Source: Verrucomicrobia bacterium S94 (GTDB lineage Bacteria; Verrucomicrobiota; Kiritimatiellia; Kiritimatiellales; Pontiellaceae). From it: 64,000 bases of DNA. Below, piece after piece: positions 8,664 through 19,956 of this stretch. A program made the position numbers and the translations under genes. The first letter of the stretch is position 1, and each line of letters starts with the position of its first letter. The stretch spans positions 2,666,001-2,730,000 of the forward strand of contig CP036201.1 in assembly GCA_004299845.1 (NCBI GenBank), read 5' to 3'. Below the pieces are notes generated by a model. The model searched no databases and was not told the origin of the DNA. It saw nothing but the letters and a program-made list of their open reading frames with translations.

Positions 8664-8867
8664 ACTCTCTCCTGTATTTTTAAAATCCGAAAAGGGCGAG
8701 GAATATAACACTGCCCCAAAAATGAACGAAACATTTCCCGATATATTTAAAATCCGGGCAGCCGGAACCTTTCCCGGAGATTGAAAGAAGTCTTCCCCCA
8801 GGTCTGCGGAAGGACGGAAAAGATAAGCCTCCCGAAAACAGCCTTTGACCGAACCCCATTACGTAAA

Positions 8868-11195
8868 TCAGTGCTGCCCGATTTTGAAATAGCGCTGCTC
8901 TTCAGCCGTTTTCAATTCGCTCGAAAGAAGCACAAATCCGGCAGAGTCAGCAAGATTGGTCGCCGCCGGCTCCCAGATACCGGTCACCAGGTTGGTAGTC
9001 GCCCAGAGCACATTCGTCGATCCCGGCTCGGCCCCGACCCCGAAAACCGTTTCATCCAGTCCGATCACTTCAGCGGAGCAGAGTCGAATGCCGTCCTGCA
9101 GCCCGTTGTGCTCCAGACGATAGGTCCCGGAACCGCCAGCACTATAGCTGAAAACCAGAATGGTATAGGTCCCGGCCTCCGGTGCCGCCAACAACGGAAT
9201 CGCGGCCTCTGAGGATCCGGCGTCCGAATCAATAAGCACCCCGTCCGGATCGTAAAGATTCAGCTGCAGAGTCATGCCGCCCGCATCCACCAATTCAATG
9301 CAATCCAGCTGAATCGGGTCACCTGCACATGCGGAAAATTCAAACAGATCCAGATCGCCCAGATCCACTTCCCCCTCCGGAAAGATTTCAGCCGCGAGTG
9401 CTCCTCCTTCATCCCCCGAAGGGACGATAAAGAGATTGCCGATGTTGGCAAAACGCAGGTTATACGTACCTACACCGCCCGAAATATAATTTTCAACCAC
9501 TACCGTGTAGACGCCGCCGCTGGTAATCGAATGACTGATCAGCGCATCGGAGGCATTCGCACTGTGTGTAATGGATGATCCGTCCGGGCCGTAGAGCAGG
9601 ATCCACGGTGAAAAAACTGCCGGTTCCGTCGAAACATCCCCGCATCGCAGAATAATCGAATCCCCAGCATCCGCGCTGAAGGTCCACAGATCCACATCCG
9701 CCAGATCGGTAATGCCGATATGATTCGCCCCGTTGGTCAGCGCACCGCCCTCATCTCCGGCCGGCACCACGAATGATTTCCCGGTATTCGCGTAGCGCAG
9801 ATTATACGTGCCCGCGCCGCCAGAAATATAATTCTCCACCACCACCCGATAGACGCCGCCCGTGGTGGCCGCATGAACAATCTCCGCATCAGACGAATTG
9901 GTATCCTGCGAAATCAATGATCCGTCCGGACCGTACAGCAGAATCCAGGGAGAAAAAGAAACCAGCTCTGTCGTCACCTCTCCGATCCTCAACCGAAGGG
10001 TATCCCCTTCATCCGCGCTGAAAGTCCACATATCGATATCCGCCAGATCGGTAATGCCGATATGATTCGCCCCGTTGGTCAGCGCACCGCCTTCATCTCC
10101 GGCCGGAACCACAAACGACTTTCCGACATTCGCATAGCGGAGATTGTATGTACCCGCTCCGCCCGAAATATAATTTTCAACCACTACCGTGTAGACGCCG
10201 CCGGTCGTGGCCGAATAGCTGATCAGCGCATCGGAAGAATTCGCATCCTGTTCAATAAAAGATCCATCCGGCCCATAGAGCAGAATCCAGGGCGAAAAAG
10301 TCCCGAGATCGGTCGACACTTCGCCGATCCGCAGAATAATCAAATCCCCAGCATCCGCGCTGAAGGTCCACATATCCACATCCGCGAGACCGATCACCCC
10401 GAAATGATTTTCACCGTTCGTCAGCTCGCCACCCTCGTCTCCGACCGGAATAACGAAAGGTTTTCCGGCGTTCGCATAGCGGAGATTGTATGTACCCGCT
10501 CCGCCCGAAATATAATTTTCAACCACTACCGTGTAGACGCCGCCGGTCGTGGCCGAATAGCTGATCAGCGCATCGGAAGAATTCGCATCCTGTTCAATAA
10601 AAGATCCATCCGGCCCATAGAGCAGAATCCAGGGCGAAAAAGTCCCGAGATCGGTCGACACTTCGCCGATCCGCAGAATAATCAAATCCCCAGCATCCGC
10701 GCTGAAGGTCCACATATCCACATCCGCGAGACCGATCATCCCGAAATGATTTTCACCGTTCGTCAGCTCGCCACCCTCGTCTCCGACCGGAATAACGAAA
10801 GGTTTTCCGGCATTCGCATAGCGAAGATTGTATGTACCCGCTCCACCCGAAACATAGCTTTCAACCACCACCGTGTAAACGCCGGTGTTGGTAATCGAAT
10901 GGGCGATCTCCGCATCAGAGGCCGACGAATCCCCTTCAATGAGCACTCCGCCCGGACTATAAAGCCGAATCCAGGGAGAAAAGGTCCCATAGGCAGTCGT
11001 GACCTCCCCGATCCGCAGAATAATCGAATCCCCTGTGTCTGCCGAAAAAGTCCATGTATCGTTCACATCATTTGTCGTGATGCTGCCCGTGTGGTTTCCG
11101 CCGTTGCTGAGAACTGCGGCATACGAGACGAAAGTGCTGGCGAAAACCAGTAGGATTGAAATCCCGGGAACGTGCATGGTGCGTGATGCTTTCAT
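8868..11195 (-). CDS. secreted protein with six PPC-like tandem repeats
   Basis: The 775-residue protein has a signal peptide (residues about 1-26, ending VSYAA). Six repeats of about 114 residues follow, each with WTFSADAGD, SPWILLYGPDG, a GVYTVVVENY strand and GGAGTYNLRYAN. This layout resembles bacterial pre-peptidase C-terminal (PPC) beta-sandwich domains. The sixth repeat is the most divergent. A C-terminal tail of about 75 residues ends RYFKIGQH, a style common in secreted proteins of this group. It is probably extracellular or surface attached; no catalytic domain is visible. A perfect hairpin (about 11213-11233) lies in the leader just before the GGGAG ribosome site. Confidence 0.7.
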   Translation of the reverse strand: MKASRTMHVPGISILLVFASTFVSYAAVLSNGGNHTGSITTNDVNDTWTFSADTGDSIILRIGEVTTAYGTFSPWIRLYSPGGVLIEGDSSASDAEIAHSITNTGVYTVVVESYVSGGAGTYNLRYANAGKPFVIPVGDEGGELTNGENHFGMIGLADVDMWTFSADAGDLIILRIGEVSTDLGTFSPWILLYGPDGSFIEQDANSSDALISYSATTGGVYTVVVENYISGGAGTYNLRYANAGKPFVIPVGDEGGELTNGENHFGVIGLADVDMWTFSADAGDLIILRIGEVSTDLGTFSPWILLYGPDGSFIEQDANSSDALISYSATTGGVYTVVVENYISGGAGTYNLRYANVGKSFVVPAGDEGGALTNGANHIGITDLADIDMWTFSADEGDTLRLRIGEVTTELVSFSPWILLYGPDGSLISQDTNSSDAEIVHAATTGGVYRVVVENYISGGAGTYNLRYANTGKSFVVPAGDEGGALTNGANHIGITDLADVDLWTFSADAGDSIILRCGDVSTEPAVFSPWILLYGPDGSSITHSANASDALISHSITSGGVYTVVVENYISGGVGTYNLRFANIGNLFIVPSGDEGGALAAEIFPEGEVDLGDLDLFEFSACAGDPIQLDCIELVDAGGMTLQLNLYDPDGVLIDSDAGSSEAAIPLLAAPEAGTYTILVFSYSAGGSGTYRLEHNGLQDGIRLCSAEVIGLDETVFGVGAEPGSTNVLWATTNLVTGIWEPAATNLADSAGFVLLSSELKTAEEQRYFKIGQH
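10100..10783. repeat. near-identical tandem 342-bp repeats inside the PPC-like gene
   Basis: The two units encoding repeats 2 and 3 of the secreted protein differ at only about four positions over 342 bp by eye. The other units diverge strongly. This indicates a recent duplication in the gene and a place where assemblies can collapse. Confidence 0.85.
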
Positions 11196-11353
11196 AAAAT
11201 TCTCCCGTTATGCCCGGAATCACTCTCCGGGCTGGGGGGAAACCTGCCAGATCACTGACGGATGGAAAGCCTCTTCTGAAATTTCTTTACAAGTTTATAT
11301 GATATAAATATACGCGTATTTCCAATACATATTAGCATGCAGTGCCGCAACAT

Positions 11354-12478
11354 TCAGTCCAACAGAATCTGCACAACCTGCTGTGCGGCAGTTCGGACAC
11401 CCAGCAGCTTCCGGAGTTCGGAATATCCTTTCAGCATCGCGGATTTTTCGGCTGATGACTCCATGAACTTTTCCAGTTCCGCCACCATCATTTCAGGCGA
11501 CGCTGCATTCTGAATCAATTCCGGGCAGACGGTTTTTCCGGAAATAATGTTCACCAGACCGATGTGTTTAATCTTCACCACTGACCGCGCAAACCAATAC
11601 GTAAAGGCACTGGTTTTATAAACGAGGATATGCGGCGTACCGATCAGCGCAGTCTCCAGAGTCGCAGTCCCCGACGTCACAATCGCCGCTTCGGCCTGAC
11701 GCATCACTTCGCGCGCATTTCCACAAACGACATCCAGCCGTACCGGTTTATCCAGGGATTGGGAAATTTTTCCCTTCACCAGTTTTTCGATCCGTTCATT
11801 CGGCGAAGCGATCATAAAAGAGAGATCCGGAAACTTCTGTTCCAGTAATTTTGCCGCGGAAAGAATAGCGGGAAGAATACGCTCAATCTCCTGTTTCCGA
11901 CTGCCCGGGAGGAGAGCAATGCGCTGATCCGACTGCCATGGCAGATCCAATGGTTCTGTTTTCAGAAATTCATCAATCTGCTCCACCAACGGATTCCCGA
12001 CAAAATCGACCTGAAGTCCGGTCCCTTGAAACAGCTCCACTTCAAACGGAAAAATAACCATCAGCCGATCAATGCAGGCCGCCATTTTCGGAATCCGCTT
12101 TTTATTCCACGCCCAGACCTTCGGTGAAATATAATAATAAACCTTCACCCCACGCTTCTTCAGCTCCGGAGCAAGACGCAGATTAAAGCCGGGATAATCA
12201 ACCAGCAGTGCCTTCTCCGGCTTACGTTTATCGACCTCGTCCAGAATCTGCTGAAGCACGCCTTTAAAAAAGCGGTACTGTTTGAGCACCTCGATAATGC
12301 CCATCACCCCCATGCGGTCGGTATGCTGCAACAGTTCAACAGCTTCCGCCTTCAGATGGTCCCCACCAATCCCCCACCACTCCGTATCCGGCGTTTTTTC
12401 CTTATAAGCACTCACCACTTTCGAGGCATGCAGATCCCCCGAAATTTCGCCGGCCACCACTAGAATCGATTTCTTCAT
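11354..12478 (-). CDS. lpxB: lipid-A-disaccharide synthase
   Basis: LpxB joins UDP-2,3-diacylglucosamine and lipid X to form the lipid A disaccharide at the inner membrane. The 374-residue protein has the N-terminal VVAGEISGDLHASKV motif. WWGIGGDHL, KALLVDYPGFNLRLA, YYISPKVWAWNKKR and ALLPGSRKQEIERILP are all hallmark LpxB segments, and SGTATLETALIG is also present. Its start overlaps the lpxI stop by four bases (ATGA), so the two consecutive lipid A steps are translationally coupled. Confidence 0.97.
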   Translation of the reverse strand: MKKSILVVAGEISGDLHASKVVSAYKEKTPDTEWWGIGGDHLKAEAVELLQHTDRMGVMGIIEVLKQYRFFKGVLQQILDEVDKRKPEKALLVDYPGFNLRLAPELKKRGVKVYYYISPKVWAWNKKRIPKMAACIDRLMVIFPFEVELFQGTGLQVDFVGNPLVEQIDEFLKTEPLDLPWQSDQRIALLPGSRKQEIERILPAILSAAKLLEQKFPDLSFMIASPNERIEKLVKGKISQSLDKPVRLDVVCGNAREVMRQAEAAIVTSGTATLETALIGTPHILVYKTSAFTYWFARSVVKIKHIGLVNIISGKTVCPELIQNAASPEMMVAELEKFMESSAEKSAMLKGYSELRKLLGVRTAAQQVVQILLD

Positions 12479-13320
12479 TGCCGATCATGACCATCAGAGG
12501 TTTCCGTATCTACCGCCACAAAGGCCATATTGTACCGGTCCGCCAGCTGAACCAGCTTATCCTGTTCAAGCAGAATGGTTTTCCCGGCCTCCACCGCCAG
12601 ACAGGAAACCCTCGCTTTTTTCATCATCCGAAAGGTTCTGGTTCCAACCACCGGAATATCAAACCGCATATCGTGCCCAACTTTCGGCACTTTCACAATC
12701 ACACAGCCGGCTTTACCGACCCGTCCAGCACGCCTGATGCACTGGTTGGTGCCTTCAAATGCCTCAACGGCCACAATTATGCCCTCCTTGAGAGCTACAG
12801 TCTGGCCGATCTCAAAATCGCTGGTTCCTTTGACCAGTTTCAAACCGAGCGCAATATCAGCCTGCTCGCGTTCTGTCGGGGCCCTTTTGCTTAAAAGCCC
12901 TTTTTCCGGTGTATAACATTCCATAAAAGCATTACCGGGCAGAATCTCAATCCCCAGATTTTCAATGGCTTCTACCACGGCACCGAAGATCGTATGCGCA
13001 TTTTTAAAATCAAGCCGGCGGTACATCTCAACCGCAAGCCGGTCCATGCGAACCGTAAAGAGATTTTTCGGAGCAATCTGTCCAACCATCATACATTGCC
13101 GGATGCCGATAGAAGAGAGGGTATCCAGAAAACACTGCATGCTGCCCAGATTCACCCAATGAACCTGATCCACTAACATTGAAATTTCGCGACGCGTCTC
13201 CCCTTTAAATGCCACCACATCAATACGCTTCACCCCGGCGTCGCGCGCAGCGCGGGCCAGCATCAGCGGATAGGCATCTCGTCCGGCAATAATAATCAGT
13301 GATTCAGGAACATCGTTCAT
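12475..13320 (-). CDS. lpxI: UDP-2,3-diacylglucosamine diphosphatase LpxI
   Basis: LpxI hydrolyses UDP-2,3-diacylglucosamine to lipid X in bacteria that lack LpxH. The protein (281 residues from ATG 13320) starts MNDVPESLIIIAGRDAYPLM. It contains MVGQIAPKNLF and the C-terminal-domain segment EAFEGTNQCIRRAG, with KVGHDMRFDIPVVG, which are typical of the DUF1009/LpxI family. A TTG start at 13341 would lie in the T-tract of the preceding terminator, so the ATG is preferred. The product of this enzyme is a substrate of LpxB, encoded by the next gene. Confidence 0.92.
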   Translation of the reverse strand: MNDVPESLIIIAGRDAYPLMLARAARDAGVKRIDVVAFKGETRREISMLVDQVHWVNLGSMQCFLDTLSSIGIRQCMMVGQIAPKNLFTVRMDRLAVEMYRRLDFKNAHTIFGAVVEAIENLGIEILPGNAFMECYTPEKGLLSKRAPTEREQADIALGLKLVKGTSDFEIGQTVALKEGIIVAVEAFEGTNQCIRRAGRVGKAGCVIVKVPKVGHDMRFDIPVVGTRTFRMMKKARVSCLAVEAGKTILLEQDKLVQLADRYNMAFVAVDTETSDGHDRQ

Positions 13321-13340
13321 ATCCGCCACATACTGCCCCA

Positions 13341-13376
13341 AAAAAGAACCCTTGGAAAATCAAATTTCCAAGGGTT
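13341..13376 (-). terminator. rho-independent terminator of the autotransporter gene
   Basis: On the minus strand AACCCTTGGAAA pairs with TTTCCAAGGGTT (12 bp) and is followed by CTTTTTT. It lies 22 bp after the autotransporter stop and just before lpxI. Confidence 0.88.
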
Positions 13377-13398
13377 GGCTCAAGCGGACAGCGTACGC

Positions 13399-16300
13399 TT
13401 AAAACTCGTAAAGCAGAGCCCCGCTGAATACGGCGGAATAATAATCCTTACCCCACTGGCCGTCGATATCAGCCGTCAGCTTCACCCCGTTTTCCAGTTT
13501 AGCCGCAAAGCCCACTCCGAACTGCGCCAGATTCGCTTCCGGACCGCGCATAATGAAGAGTCCACGCTGCGTGGAATCAATCAGCGTGTAGTCCACGACT
13601 TCGTCATCGTCATTGAATTCATGTATCCAGTAACCGCGCAGCTGAGTTTCAAAATCAATCTTAGCACCATAAGTCGGCACCGTCAGCTCAGCCCCCAGCA
13701 TAGAGCGGCAGTCCCAACGATCAAACGATTCAATATCCCGTGCAACCGAGGTAGAGGATTTTTCCTTATATCCATCCTGACTGTACAGACTGCCCTGCAC
13801 CCCAATCAGCGGTTTGATCAGTGAACCTTCATCGTCGGGATTCAGCATTTCTGTGCCCAGCCCGAAATAAATCGTTGTCTGCGCCGCATCCGCCGAAGAA
13901 GTCACATCAAAATCCGTTCCGGAGGTGTTATCCATACCGATTACACCATGGCTGAGTACCACATCAGCAAACCATTCCTTTGTGCCGTATGAACCGTAAA
14001 GCATACCGTAAGCGGTGTCCGCATCACTCTCATCCCCGTTATCGCCGGAAAGAGAAGAACCGGTATAGCCACCGGCCAAACCGACAAGCAGTTCACCGAA
14101 CGCTTTATCCACACCCAGCACCATACCATAACTGTTGAAATCATAGCCGTTATCATATCGACCGTTCTGATCACGATCGCCCAGACCGCCGTAAGCCTTA
14201 ACCCAAGGCTGATAACTCTGCTCCGGATCATGATATCCGGGACCGTAAACTCCATACATTCCGTATTCATGGAAAGACGAACCACGGGCACGAATCTGAT
14301 CTATCGCCCCCCAGATCCCTTTGGCATGCTCAAAAGTCGGCAGACTGTAGATATAGAGCTGTTTCATCTGAGCCTCTACTTCATTCTCAGACAGTCCATT
14401 CAGAATTTCCACCTGGTTTGAGGCAGCAGTATGTCCGGCAGCCGCCATGGTTTCGATTTCCTCAATAATTGCATCCATCAGCGAACCGGAACCTAAGTCC
14501 CCGACATCCGCAATGGACCGACGCGTATAGATGGCCATGATATTGGTTCCATCCACCAAATTGAGCTGATAGTCGACCAGACTGCCCCCGAAGCATCCAG
14601 TGCAGATAACGAAATGCCGTTGGTAACCCCATCAATAACCAACGTATCGGCCGTAATGATACTGTTGGTGTAGGTCGTATCGACAGTCAGCCGCGAAACC
14701 GCATCCACACCGACCTTCGCACCGGCTTCAAACTCCGCCTGCGAAGCAGCCAGATGTCCGACGTTGGTTCCGGTAGAATCCGTCATAATAGTCAGTCTGG
14801 CGCCGGAAGCCTGATAGTATTCATCCACATCCACCAGTGCGCCGGATGCAATCTCCAATCCGGAATCACCGCCGGCGTTACGGTTGTAAAGGGCCGAAGC
14901 ATTCAACTGCGCTCCGTCTTCCACCCGGAGAATATTATTATCACTGCCCTCGTGCCATTCGCCGTCAATGACAGTACCGCCGATTGCAACATAATTACCC
15001 GCTGTCAGTGTTGACCCCACGCCGCTTACCAGCACCATGTTATTGCCGCCACCTTCTGCAAAATCACCAATAGTAAGCGCTCTTACAGAAGCGGAAGCCC
15101 CGTTCGTTATGATCAGCGCATTCTCCTCATCCACATCACCGATATGCACATCGTATGATCCCAGATTCAGAGCTGCCGCTGCACCGTTAAAAATGTTGGT
15201 ACTTTGATAGCGCTGAGAAAAATAACCGACTTCATCCCAGTCCCCCCAGTCCAGGCCGGGAAGAATAAACCCTTCAGACTGAAACTCATAGGTAACTCCC
15301 CTGAAAATTCCGACATAAGGCACATCGTCGTATGTTATATCCTTAACAAAGGTAATTTTCGAACCACTCTCCAGCACAAGCTTATTGTCTGCATCGTTAA
15401 CGCACTGTGCGGCATTGGTCAGCACCAGCTCTCCGCCATTTCTAATGGTCACTGTACAGCCCATGTTGGTGTCTGCGGTTCCGAGTTCAAAATGGTCGAT
15501 ACTCAGCACGTTACTGTCTTCAACATATACCTCCACCGCACCGAGCGTGACCCCTGAGTTTGTAGTAATCACATTTGTTGTGATTGTTCCGATCAGCAGT
15601 TCATTTGCATACCAGACGCTGTTTGTTCCGCCGAGGGTAACCGTGCCGTTTCCGTCCAGCGCCTGAACATAATTGGTGCCGCCGTAAAACTCGACCGTCC
15701 CCGCGTCCATTATCAGACCGCCGGATGCTGTAAAGTCACCATAAAACTCCGCAGTCCCTCCCCGCAACTGAAGGCCACTGTGAACGTTGCTCGAACTGCC
15801 GGTATGGTGGAAATCATTATAGGCTCTAAAGATACCGCCATCTGCAATCTCAAGATGGTTACTGTTGGCCGCGCCCTCGAAAAGCTCGACAGAACCGTAC
15901 ATCGACAGCACCCCTCCGTTCCGCACCTCTACCGAGTTCTCATAGGTTGTAGAAGAGCCGATCACAAGGTTCGTAAGGGATAAAGAGGCGCCCTCAACAA
16001 TGGACAGTGTATTGGAATCCGAAGTAGCACCCACAGCTACAGCACCGTTCAGCGGCTCCCATTCCGCCTCCTCACCAAACAGCTGAAGTTCCTGATATCC
16101 GTTATCGACATCATTAACTCCGGTCAGCGTCCCGCCCACTGCAAGCACCGAATTAGACCCCAAATAATAAAACCCATCCATCGAGGCATCCATATCTCCA
16201 TGGATTTTCAAGGTGGCGGAATCTCCGATAACCAATGCGTTCCCGTTTGCAACTCCATTAATTTCCAGATCGCCGTCAATCTCCAGTGTTCCCATACCGC

Positions 16301-16754
16301 CGGCATTGAGACCATCAAAGTTATTCGTTTCACCCGGCAGCCAGCCTACCCACACCATATTATTGCTGTTGGCATCAGTACCAATGGTCAGATCTTTCGC
16401 ACTCCAGATCGCATTGACCGTGTTTGTTGTTATTTTGAGAATTCCGTTTTCATAGGATTCCTCATAATCAACACCACCGTAAATCTGAACAAAGTTTCCA
16501 TCAGCCGAATCGGAATATCCCACATATGCCTCCTCGGTCGCGAGTGAAGCATCGTTGAATTTTCCGCCCTCTTTATAGGAAACAATGCCTAAATAGTTAT
16601 TCGTCGTGTACTTACCGACATACACCGTCCCCCAGACAGCGTCTTCCGACAGATATTTCCACTGATTATCAATCTGAACAGCATCCTCATCCGCAAAAGC
16701 CGAAAAAGCCAGTGCCGATATCACTGAAAGCCCAACTAAATGTTTAATACCCAT
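13399..16754 (-). pseudogene. autotransporter, broken by one apparent frameshift at 14585-14589
   Basis: The passenger (14493-16754) has a signal peptide (MGIKHLVGLSVISALAFSAFA). About 700 residues follow, rich in Gly, Asn and Thr, with TLEIDGDLEI- and GATSDSNTLSIVEGASL-like repeats, as in beta-helix autotransporter passengers. The second frame (13399-14559) holds the C-terminal autotransporter beta-barrel (WVKAYGGLGDRDQNG, YGMVLGVDKAFGELLVGLAG) and ends in a terminal Phe (ALLYEF), the outer-membrane signature. The frames join at a run of five G (minus strand). One extra G gives DASGGSLVDYQLNLVDG and a continuous protein of about 1,118 residues. A base-calling error is more likely than decay because both halves are intact. 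Confidence 0.85.
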
Positions 16755-17066
16755 CCCTGATCCTTTATTTATTTAAAAATTTAAAGTTTAAATAAGCAAA
16801 TACAGGGCCAATCTGTAAGGGTTTGTATCAGATCAGGAACCCGGAACCTTTATTCTTCCCGGATATCCTTTCCGGATTCAGCCATCCAAAGCCCCCATGA
16901 AAATTATGAATGAATATACGGAACACCGCAGTTGCCATGGTGAATGGCTCTGCCTCCGCTTCAGAAAACCGACGCATAACGCGCACTGCATTAAGCCGGT
17001 TATTGGAACAGCCGAAACCCTGGCCCGTTTCTCATTTTGGCAAATCCGGTTCCGAGTTATGGATAA
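16755..17066. other. intergenic region upstream of the autotransporter
   Basis: This gap of about 310 bp holds the leader and presumably the promoter of the autotransporter (AGGATCAGGG precedes its ATG) and the 3' flank of the ankyrin gene. I see no further gene, repeat or clear terminator in it. Confidence 0.5.
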
Positions 17067-18395
17067 TCATTTGTCCACGGTCTGCTCTTCGTTGGCGGAC
17101 ATCAGGCCTTCAATCATTTCAACCAGTCCCTGCAGCTCTTTGGCTTTGCACACATCAAGAACGGTCAGGCCGTCGGCATCGGGAATATCCGCACGGGCTC
17201 CTGAACGCAGCAGGAAACGGGCAATCGCATATTCCCGCCTTTCGATAGCATGATGCAGAACTGTTTTTCCTTCACCGAGAATCCGGTTCGGATCGGCACC
17301 GAGCTCCAAAAGCAGCGTGGCGGTTTCATACTGCCGATTCACCAGCGCGATCTCAAACGGAGTACGGTTTTCCTCATCAACCAGATCAATACGATCAAGA
17401 GCACCCGCCAGTTGCTCCACCAATTGATTATGTCCCACCTGAGCAGCCATATGCAGCGGTGTCAGACTGGAAAAATTGAATACGGAAGCATCGGCCCCGT
17501 TTTCCAGCAACAGCTCTACGGCCGACACATGCTGACGTCGAACCGCAATATGCAGCGCGGTATCACCCCGCTGATCGAATGCATTAATCTCCGCACCGGC
17601 CTCAATCAGAACGCGGGCCCGCTGGAGCGAAGCGCTTTCGATACACTGCATGAGCGCGGTGCGGTAAAGACCGTTACGCTCATCAATATCCGCACCGGCG
17701 GCAAGCAGCAACTTTAGCGCCGCTGCATCTGGCAGCTCCGCCGCCCGATGCAACGCCGGCGTACCGTCAACATCATTGACACTCGGGCTGAGCCCGGCAT
17801 TCAGCAGCGTTTCAAGCATTGGAGGATTTCCCAGCGAGGCGATAACCGGACTGATTCCGCGCGGATCGAGATTCACCAGCGGGGCACCGTGCCCGGCCAG
17901 CCACGCGAGGGCCTCGGGATAATTTTCCCGGAAAGCCACCTGAATCAGCGTCAGTCCTTCGGCATTTTTACGGGAGAGCACTTTCGGGTTGGCACTAATC
18001 CGCTGTTCCAGCAAAGTCAGTTTACCATTCCGCAGCAGATCAAACTCGTTTTGAACCGCACTCTGATACCGCATCACGAACCAGCCCGCCCCGCCGATCA
18101 GCACCAGAACCAGTAATAAACCCACAATCCACCATGGAAATGACTCCACCCTGTCCAACAGACTCCGTGACACATTCGTGATTCTTCCGGCCACAAGATA
18201 CGCGATAAACAGCACAACGGTTCCCAGCACCAGCGCCCCCGTCAGAATCGCTGAAAACAGAAACTTCCGGTCATCCAGCTCAAATTCGAGCTGCCCGTGA
18301 AAATGCCAGGCGGCAAACCCGGCCAGGGCCGTCAGTACCAGTCCGATCTGGGCTGAAAAGCGAAGCCGGCCACGTATAATAAATAGATCCGCCAT
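17067..18395 (-). CDS. membrane-anchored ankyrin-repeat protein
   Basis: This 442-residue protein starts with about three hydrophobic segments in the first 130 residues (for example FLFSAILTGALVLGTVVLFIA and WWIVGLLLVLVLIGGAGWFV). The rest is a series of about eight ankyrin repeats, with consensus pieces such as TALHIAVRRQHVSAVELLLE, TPLHMAAQVGHNQLVEQL and KTVLHHAIERREYAIARFLL. The repeats probably face the cytoplasm or periplasm and mediate protein contacts; no enzyme domain is present. A GGGA ribosome site lies before the ATG. The gene stands alone, and its partner is unknown. Confidence 0.82.
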   Translation of the reverse strand: MADLFIIRGRLRFSAQIGLVLTALAGFAAWHFHGQLEFELDDRKFLFSAILTGALVLGTVVLFIAYLVAGRITNVSRSLLDRVESFPWWIVGLLLVLVLIGGAGWFVMRYQSAVQNEFDLLRNGKLTLLEQRISANPKVLSRKNAEGLTLIQVAFRENYPEALAWLAGHGAPLVNLDPRGISPVIASLGNPPMLETLLNAGLSPSVNDVDGTPALHRAAELPDAAALKLLLAAGADIDERNGLYRTALMQCIESASLQRARVLIEAGAEINAFDQRGDTALHIAVRRQHVSAVELLLENGADASVFNFSSLTPLHMAAQVGHNQLVEQLAGALDRIDLVDEENRTPFEIALVNRQYETATLLLELGADPNRILGEGKTVLHHAIERREYAIARFLLRSGARADIPDADGLTVLDVCKAKELQGLVEMIEGLMSANEEQTVDK

Positions 18396-18632
18396 AAGAA
18401 TATCCCGTTCTGTTGCAGGATTTTTTTACCATGCCCCCGCTCAGCAACTCAACCCCGCCGAACCACTAATGGTGCCGCAGTAACCGGCCGGTTTACCCCC
18501 TCCACTTCAACCCCATTGGCCCGGATGCAGCAAATCCCCTGTCGATTGCAGGCAATTCCCGCTTGCGTTTTCAGCCCCGATTCCCATTATTTGCGCTTCA
18601 TTTTTAACCACTTCAATTGAAAGGAATTAAAC

Positions 18633-19858
18633 ATGGCTGTTAAGAAAGTTGCCCTGCTGACCGCCGGCGGACTTGCCCCTTGTCTCTCCACCGCGGTGGG
18701 TCGCCTGATCGAACGCTACACCGAAATTTCCCCGGAAACTGAAATCATTGCCTACGTCGGCGGCTACAAAGGCCTGCTGCTCGGCGACTCCATCACAATT
18801 ACCGATGAAATCCGTAAAAACGCAGCGGTACTGTACAAACACGGCGGCTCCCCATCGGTAACAGCCGTGTCAAACTCACCAATGTCAAAGACTGCGAAAA
18901 ACGCGGCCTCGTCAAAGAAGGACAGGATCCGCTTCAGGTGGCCGCAGACCAGCTCGTGAAAGACGGCGTGGATGTTCTCCACACCATCGGCGGCGACGAC
19001 ACCAACACCACAGCAGCCGATCTCGCAGCTTATCTGGCTGAAAATGACTACAAACTGACCGTAGTCGGTCTCCCGAAAACCATCGATAACGATGTCTATC
19101 CGATCAAACAGTCCCTCGGAGCCTGGACCGCGGCCGAAGAAGGTGCGCGCTTTTTCGAGAATGTAGTCGCCGAGCACAACGCGAATCCGCGTATGCTCAT
19201 CATCCACGAAGTCATGGGCCGCAACTGCGGATGGCTCACCGCCTACACCGCCAAGGTCTACCATGAACGCCTCGAAGAACTCGATTTCCTGCCGAATATC
19301 GGACTCTCCAAAGAACGTAAAGACGTACACGCCATCTTCGTTCCGGAAATGGATATCGACATTGCCGCGGAAGCCAAGCGCCTCACCAAAGTGATGGACG
19401 ATGTCGATAACGTGAACATCTTCATCTCCGAAGGGGCCGGCGTTGATGCCATCATCAAGGAAAAGGAAGCCGCCGGCGAAGAAATCATCCGCGATGCTTT
19501 CGGCCACGTGAAACTGGACACCATCAATCCGGGAGCCTGGTTCGGCAAACAGTTTGCCGATCTGCTCGGTGCTGAAAAAGTCCTGATTCAGAAATCCGGC
19601 TACTATGCGCGCGCCGCCGCCTCCAACGAAGCCGACCTGAAACTCATCAAAGAGTGCTGCGACGTGGCCGTTGATTCCGCGATCGCCGGCATTGGCGGTG
19701 TGGTTGGTCATGACGAAGATAATAACGATGAGCTCCGCGCCTGCGAATTTCCGCGCATTGCCGGCGGCAAACCGTTCAATATTGACGAACCGTGGTTCGG
19801 CGAACTCCTTGCTGACATCGGCCAGACCAAAGGGACTAAAGTGGAAGTCAGTCACTAA
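18633..19858 (+). pseudogene. pfp: PPi-dependent phosphofructokinase, broken by one apparent frameshift at 18850-18853
   Basis: This family phosphorylates fructose 6-phosphate reversibly, using pyrophosphate instead of ATP. The N-terminal frame (from ATG 18633, AAGGAA upstream) has VALLTAGGLAPCLSTAVGRL and stops being coherent after LYKHGGSP. The second frame continues with GNSRVKLTNVKDCEKRGLV, then HTIGGDDTNTTAADLA and GLPKTIDNDVYP. The GGDDT motif is the PPi-type signature (ATP enzymes have GGDGS). Adding one C to the CCCC run at 18850-18853 joins the frames into 408 residues, the normal length. All motifs are intact, so a sequencing error is the likely cause. Confidence 0.9.
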
Positions 19859-19922
19859 AAAAATCATGTCGTAATGGCTGAAGCGTGATCACGTTCAGCT
19901 GTTCACGGTCTCGACTCAGAAA

Positions 19923-19956
19923 AGCGTTCTCCGAAATTCCGGAGGACGCTTTTTTT
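19923..19956 (+). terminator. rho-independent terminator after the PPi-phosphofructokinase gene
   Basis: AGCGTTCTCCG pairs with CGGAGGACGCT (one wobble) around a short loop and is followed by seven T. It lies about 65 bp after the stop codon. The rest of the gap up to katG (19957-20172) shows no gene; it should hold the katG promoter. Confidence 0.88.

Noticed and set aside
14585-14589. Phase-variable homopolymer or programmed frameshift in the autotransporter
   Set aside because: A run of five is short for slippage, and two other unrelated genes show the same kind of one-base loss, favouring sequencing error.
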